From the NCBI GenBank assembly GCA_965248765.1, contig CBDFKF010000002.1, forward strand, positions 186,001 to 250,000: a DNA stretch of 64,000 bases. The letters are read 5' to 3'. This document shows positions 61,226 to 64,000 of the stretch, piece after piece. This DNA is from CBDFKF01 sp965248765. GTDB lineage: Bacteria > Pseudomonadota > Alphaproteobacteria > VGEJ01. The notes under the pieces are model-generated. The model was not told where the DNA came from and searched no databases. It saw only the letters and a list, made by a program, of their open reading frames with translations. The translations under genes were made by a program, and so were the position numbers. Position 1 is the first letter of the stretch. The number at the start of each line of letters is the position of its first letter.

Positions 61226-61986
61226 GCGGCCTCTCCCCACAGTTTCGGCTCGGTAAGCGCTGCCGCAATCGCCTCGCCGGCGGCGTCCAGCAGCCGCTCG
61301 CCTTTGGCGGCGGTCGCGGTCGCCGCCTCGCCCATGACCCCGGTTTCAGTAAGCTCGGCGAACGATCGCCAGCGGTAGATTCGGGTCGGGTCGAGCAATT
61401 CCGGCGCGAACTTGCCGCTTGCCTCGCCCAGGCGCTCGGTATCGACGAGCTCCGGCTTGAGGGCGAGAACCATCGAAGTCTCGACCTCGCCCGCGTGCAT
61501 CACGTTGCTCTGGCGCTCGAGGATATCGCCGAAGGCCTGCGAGGCGACGTGCCAATAGCTGCAAGTGACGATTATCGCGTCAAATTCGCGGGTGAGCTCG
61601 CCGACGACGACATTGAGCGCTGTGATGTTGCCGCCGTGGCCGTTTAAGAGAAGGAGCCGGCGGAACCCGTGGCGCACCATGGACCCGCAGATGCATCGCA
61701 ACAACGCGAAGAAGGTCTGAAAATCAAGGGTGATGGTCCCGCCGAGAGCCATGTGATGCTCGGCCAAGCCGTTCCACACCGTCGGTGCCACGACCACTAG
61801 CTGCCGTTCGGTCAGGAGCCGAGCGGCGCGACGTGCGACCTCGCCGGCGAGCAGTGCATCCACCTGCACCGGCAAATGCGGTCCGTGCTGTTCTATTGAG
61901 CCTATCGGCACGATGACGATCGCGCCCCGTCCTTGCAGCTGCTCCAGCTCGTGGGCCTTCAGGTTCGACCATTCCACCTCGAGCAT
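61222..61986 (-). CDS. creatininase family protein (creatinine amidohydrolase fold)
   Basis: 254 residues. The metal-binding start AIVIVPIGSIEQHGPHLPVQVD contains the conserved Glu and His ligands, followed by TERQLVVVAPTVWNG, RRLLLLNGHGGNITAL and HAGEVETSMVLALKPELVD with His and Glu. Besides creatininase, the family includes enzymes that hydrolyse cyclic amides in cofactor and amine pathways (for example MftE and ArfB/FapD-type). Function is inferred only at the family level. First gene of a two-gene minus-strand unit. Confidence 0.88.
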   Translation of the reverse strand: MLEVEWSNLKAHELEQLQGRGAIVIVPIGSIEQHGPHLPVQVDALLAGEVARRAARLLTERQLVVVAPTVWNGLAEHHMALGGTITLDFQTFFALLRCICGSMVRHGFRRLLLLNGHGGNITALNVVVGELTREFDAIIVTCSYWHVASQAFGDILERQSNVMHAGEVETSMVLALKPELVDTERLGEASGKFAPELLDPTRIYRWRSFAELTETGVMGEAATATAAKGERLLDAAGEAIAAALTEPKLWGEAA

Positions 61987-62129
61987 GTGCCGCCCCTTCG
62001 TCGTCCCATCCCTGCGGTCACTCTAAACGAGGCGGGCGGCCGTGGCGATTGGCGGCCTCCAGTGGCGCACGTGTTGCCGTAGCTGGTACCTTGGACGTCT
62101 AAAAGCGCATGCTAGGGAGGGTCCGCTAA

Positions 62130-62510
62130 ATGCCTAAGAAGCACGAGGTGATCGAGAAGTCGCTGCCGGTGCCGCTGTCACAGGCGATCCGTGCTGGCGA
62201 TTTCGTCTTCGTTTCCGGGACGGTGCCGTTCGATGACAAGGGTGACGTGGTCGAGGGCGGCGTCGAGGAGCAGACGCGAGTCGTGCTCCGCAATATCGAG
62301 ACGCTTCTCAAGAAGGCCGGGTCTGGTCTCGATGAGGTGGTTAAGACCACGGTATGGCTCCAGGATCCCCGCGACTTCGGCCGGTTCAACAAGACCTATG
62401 CTGAGTTCTTTCCAGCAAACGAGCCGCCAACGCGCTCGACAACAAGGGCCGAGCTGATGATTGACGTACGTGTCGAGATCGAAGCTGTCGCCTATAGCCC
62501 CCAAGTCTGA
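62130..62510 (+). CDS. RidA/YjgF family deaminase
   Basis: 126 residues, canonical length. PVPLSQAIRAGDFVFVSGTVP, then GGVEEQTRVVLRNIETLLKKAG, VVKTTVWLQDPRDFGRFN, and TTRAELMIDVRVEIEAVAY with the catalytic Arg and Glu. It hydrolyses 2-aminoacrylate-type enamines produced by PLP enzymes, fitting the neighbouring class V aminotransferase and threonine-aldolase-like gene. An AGGGAGG site precedes the ATG. Confidence 0.93.
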   Translation: MPKKHEVIEKSLPVPLSQAIRAGDFVFVSGTVPFDDKGDVVEGGVEEQTRVVLRNIETLLKKAGSGLDEVVKTTVWLQDPRDFGRFNKTYAEFFPANEPPTRSTTRAELMIDVRVEIEAVAYSPQV

Positions 62511-62544
62511 GCCGGCACGTGAGATCGCCGCCCGAGGTTATGGG

Positions 62545-63102
62545 ATGACACCCGCTGCTGGGATTTTGGCGCGGCATGCGACTCCCGCGGATGCGCGCGC
62601 GATCGCCGAGATTCACGTCGAGACTTGGCGCGATGCATATGCCGCGATCCTGCCGCACAAGCGGCTGCTCAGCATGTCGGTCAGGTCACACACCGCGATG
62701 TGGGCCGAGGTTCTCCACCGTCGTGGCGATCCGCTGTTGGTCGCCGAGGATGCCACTGGGCAGCCGATCGGATTCGGCACCTGTGGCCCGGCGCGCGGCA
62801 CCCGGCTGGAGTTCCGTGGCGAGATCTACATGTTGTATGTGCTGCCCGAGCTGCAGGGGAGTGGAGCGGGACGAGAGCTGCTCACCGGCCTGGGGCGGTG
62901 TCTCATTCGCCGGGGTATGGCCTCGGCCCTGGTTTGGGTGTTAGCGGACAATCCCGCCCGCTTCTTTTACGAGGGGCTTGGCGGACGTTTGGTGGCGGAG
63001 CGCACCGAGCTCTTCTGGGGTGCCGATGTCCGCGAGCGTGCCTACGGCTGGTCGGACCTCAACACCGTCGTCCGCGCGACCGGCTCGCGCGCGGCTCCTT
63101 AG
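62545..63102 (+). CDS. GNAT-family N-acetyltransferase
   Basis: 185 residues from the ATG at 62545; a start inside the RidA gene is possible but not conserved. The domain has TPADARAIAEIHVETWRDAY at the N-terminus, EIYMLYVLPELQGSGAGREL as the acetyl-CoA P-loop motif A (xxGxGxG/A), and ALVWVLADNPARFFYEGLGG. It transfers acetyl groups to amines; acceptor unknown. It follows RidA by 34 bases and is probably co-transcribed. Confidence 0.88.
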   Translation: MTPAAGILARHATPADARAIAEIHVETWRDAYAAILPHKRLLSMSVRSHTAMWAEVLHRRGDPLLVAEDATGQPIGFGTCGPARGTRLEFRGEIYMLYVLPELQGSGAGRELLTGLGRCLIRRGMASALVWVLADNPARFFYEGLGGRLVAERTELFWGADVRERAYGWSDLNTVVRATGSRAAP

Positions 63103-63184
63103 CCTCGCCATATTGCAAAGCAACCTCCATGCCGCGCCCAGAGGCCGGAATAAGACGACGGACAGACGGGTAAAAACCCGCGGA

Positions 63185-64000
63185 CTAGAAGTACGTCGTG
63201 ACGGCGGAGACCACGTCATAACCGTCGTTGACAACGTACATCAACCGCCATTTGTCGAACGTGGTACAGGGATGCGATATCCCGCACGCGACCATATCGC
63301 CCACCCTCAGCGGTGAGCCGGCCGGTGGCTTGAGGTAGGCGTGCTGGTCGTTAAGTTGGATGATTTCGTGACCCGGACCGATCATATGCGGCATGTTGGA
63401 TTCCTCGGGGCGGTACCAATGCAGCGGAAACGGCATATCAACGTCATAAGAGATGTCACGCTTCCCCAGCGTCAAAATCGCGAGCTCCCCCTCTGGGCGA
63501 GATTGTACATAGGCCCACACCTCAAGCGCGGCGTCAGCCCCTCACCGAGTTCCCGTGCAGTGTCGGAGCGCTGGAGTATCTCAGCGAATATGCTTCGGTA
63601 CATTCCGGAATCATGACTGACGTAGCAACCACCCCGGCTCACGATCTCGACCTCGCGCCCTAGTCCGGCACGCGAGAACTCAGCAGCAACATAGTCGTAA
63701 TAGACCGAGCCGCCCGCGCTCAGGATGACTGGACCGGGAGCGAATAAGTCGCGCTTGTCGCACTGGCGAGCGAGTTCGATCAGGTAGCGCAGGAAAGCGC
63801 GCACCTCACGCTCGGCGCTGTCCGGATCGGGAAGTCGGATGACGTCCTCGTAGCCCTCGATACCCCCAAGCGTAAGGTGAGGTTCGGCCGCCTTGACCGC
63901 CTCGGCTATGGCAATCGCCTCGTCGAAATCACGACAGCCGGTACGGCCGCCCGCCAAGCCTCCCTCGAGCAAAACAGTAAGCGGTCGGTCGATGGGGTGG
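63185..64000 (-). pseudogene. D-threonine aldolase/D-serine dehydratase-like (DSD1) protein, frameshifted, N-terminus outside window
   Basis: The frame entering from the right edge has LLEGGLAGGRTGCRDFDEA, LGGIEGYEDVI and SRGGCYVSHDSGMYRS as in alanine-racemase-fold D-threonine aldolases. Near 63530 it must shift by one base (a GCC/G repeat) to continue as VWAYVQSRPEGELAILTLGKRD..., GHEIIQLNDQHAYL and SHPCTTFDKW, the C-terminal metal-binding region of the DSD1 family. The gene would act on D-hydroxy amino acids with PLP and a divalent metal. Real frameshift or sequencing error cannot be decided. Confidence 0.75.

Overview
The window looks like a chromosomal segment of an alphaproteobacterium. 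It is GC-rich, and the order gyrA - coaD - peptidyl-prolyl isomerase - queA - tgt - tRNA-Lys at the left end is typical of that class. Genus is not determinable from the sequence alone.

Layout. (1) 1-4214: housekeeping genes ending in a complete tRNA-Lys(TTT) with encoded CCA. (2) 4175-19484: an integrative island (A) in that tRNA. The last 46 bp of the tRNA recur at 19439-19484 beside a tyrosine integrase. The island is a mosaic: an IS66 remnant plus a lone DruA-type (DUF4338) gene, the helicase half of a MobF relaxase, a distal phage-tail and lysis module without head genes, then cargo (Sel1-repeat protein, small secreted protein, HNH-like protein). (3) 19485-41985: a second block (B), closed by a third copy of the tRNA 3' end at 41939-41985. 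It holds decayed phage genes, then genes for quaternary-amine use: a dehydrocarnitine cleavage enzyme (BKACE), carnitine dehydrogenase, CaiD-like hydratase, acyl-CoA dehydrogenase, ADP-forming acyl-CoA ligase, a peptide-type ABC transporter, remnants of gamma-butyrobetaine hydroxylase and of TmpA/TmpB, MetE-like and GcvT/DmdA-like methyltransferases, and a choline-dehydrogenase-like GMC oxidoreductase. An ISNCY-type element is present once complete (34561-35932) and once as an inverted 3' fragment (27511-28146). (4) 42250-57000: chromosomal genes, mainly cell-envelope or glycan synthesis (LptF, GT-C-like proteins, a sugar-modification operon, FkbM, radical SAM, sulfotransferase). (5) 57000-64000: rhomboid protease, amidotransferase, and a minus/plus set of amine or amino-acid metabolism genes (DUF1932 dehydrogenase, class V aminotransferase, creatininase family, RidA, GNAT, D-threonine-aldolase-like).

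How block B fits together (inference from families): gamma-butyrobetaine would be activated to its CoA ester, oxidised, hydrated to carnitinyl-CoA and released as carnitine, then oxidised to 3-dehydrocarnitine and cleaved to a betaine product. The choline-dehydrogenase-like enzyme, the Tmp remnants and the methyltransferases point to the same hub, glycine betaine. The three tRNA-derived repeats mean the integrase could in principle mobilise A, B or A+B.

Several genes carry single-base frameshifts (19.8 kb, 54-57 kb, 63.5 kb). They fall in short homopolymers or repeated bases, so assembly error and genuine decay must be separated before calling them dead.
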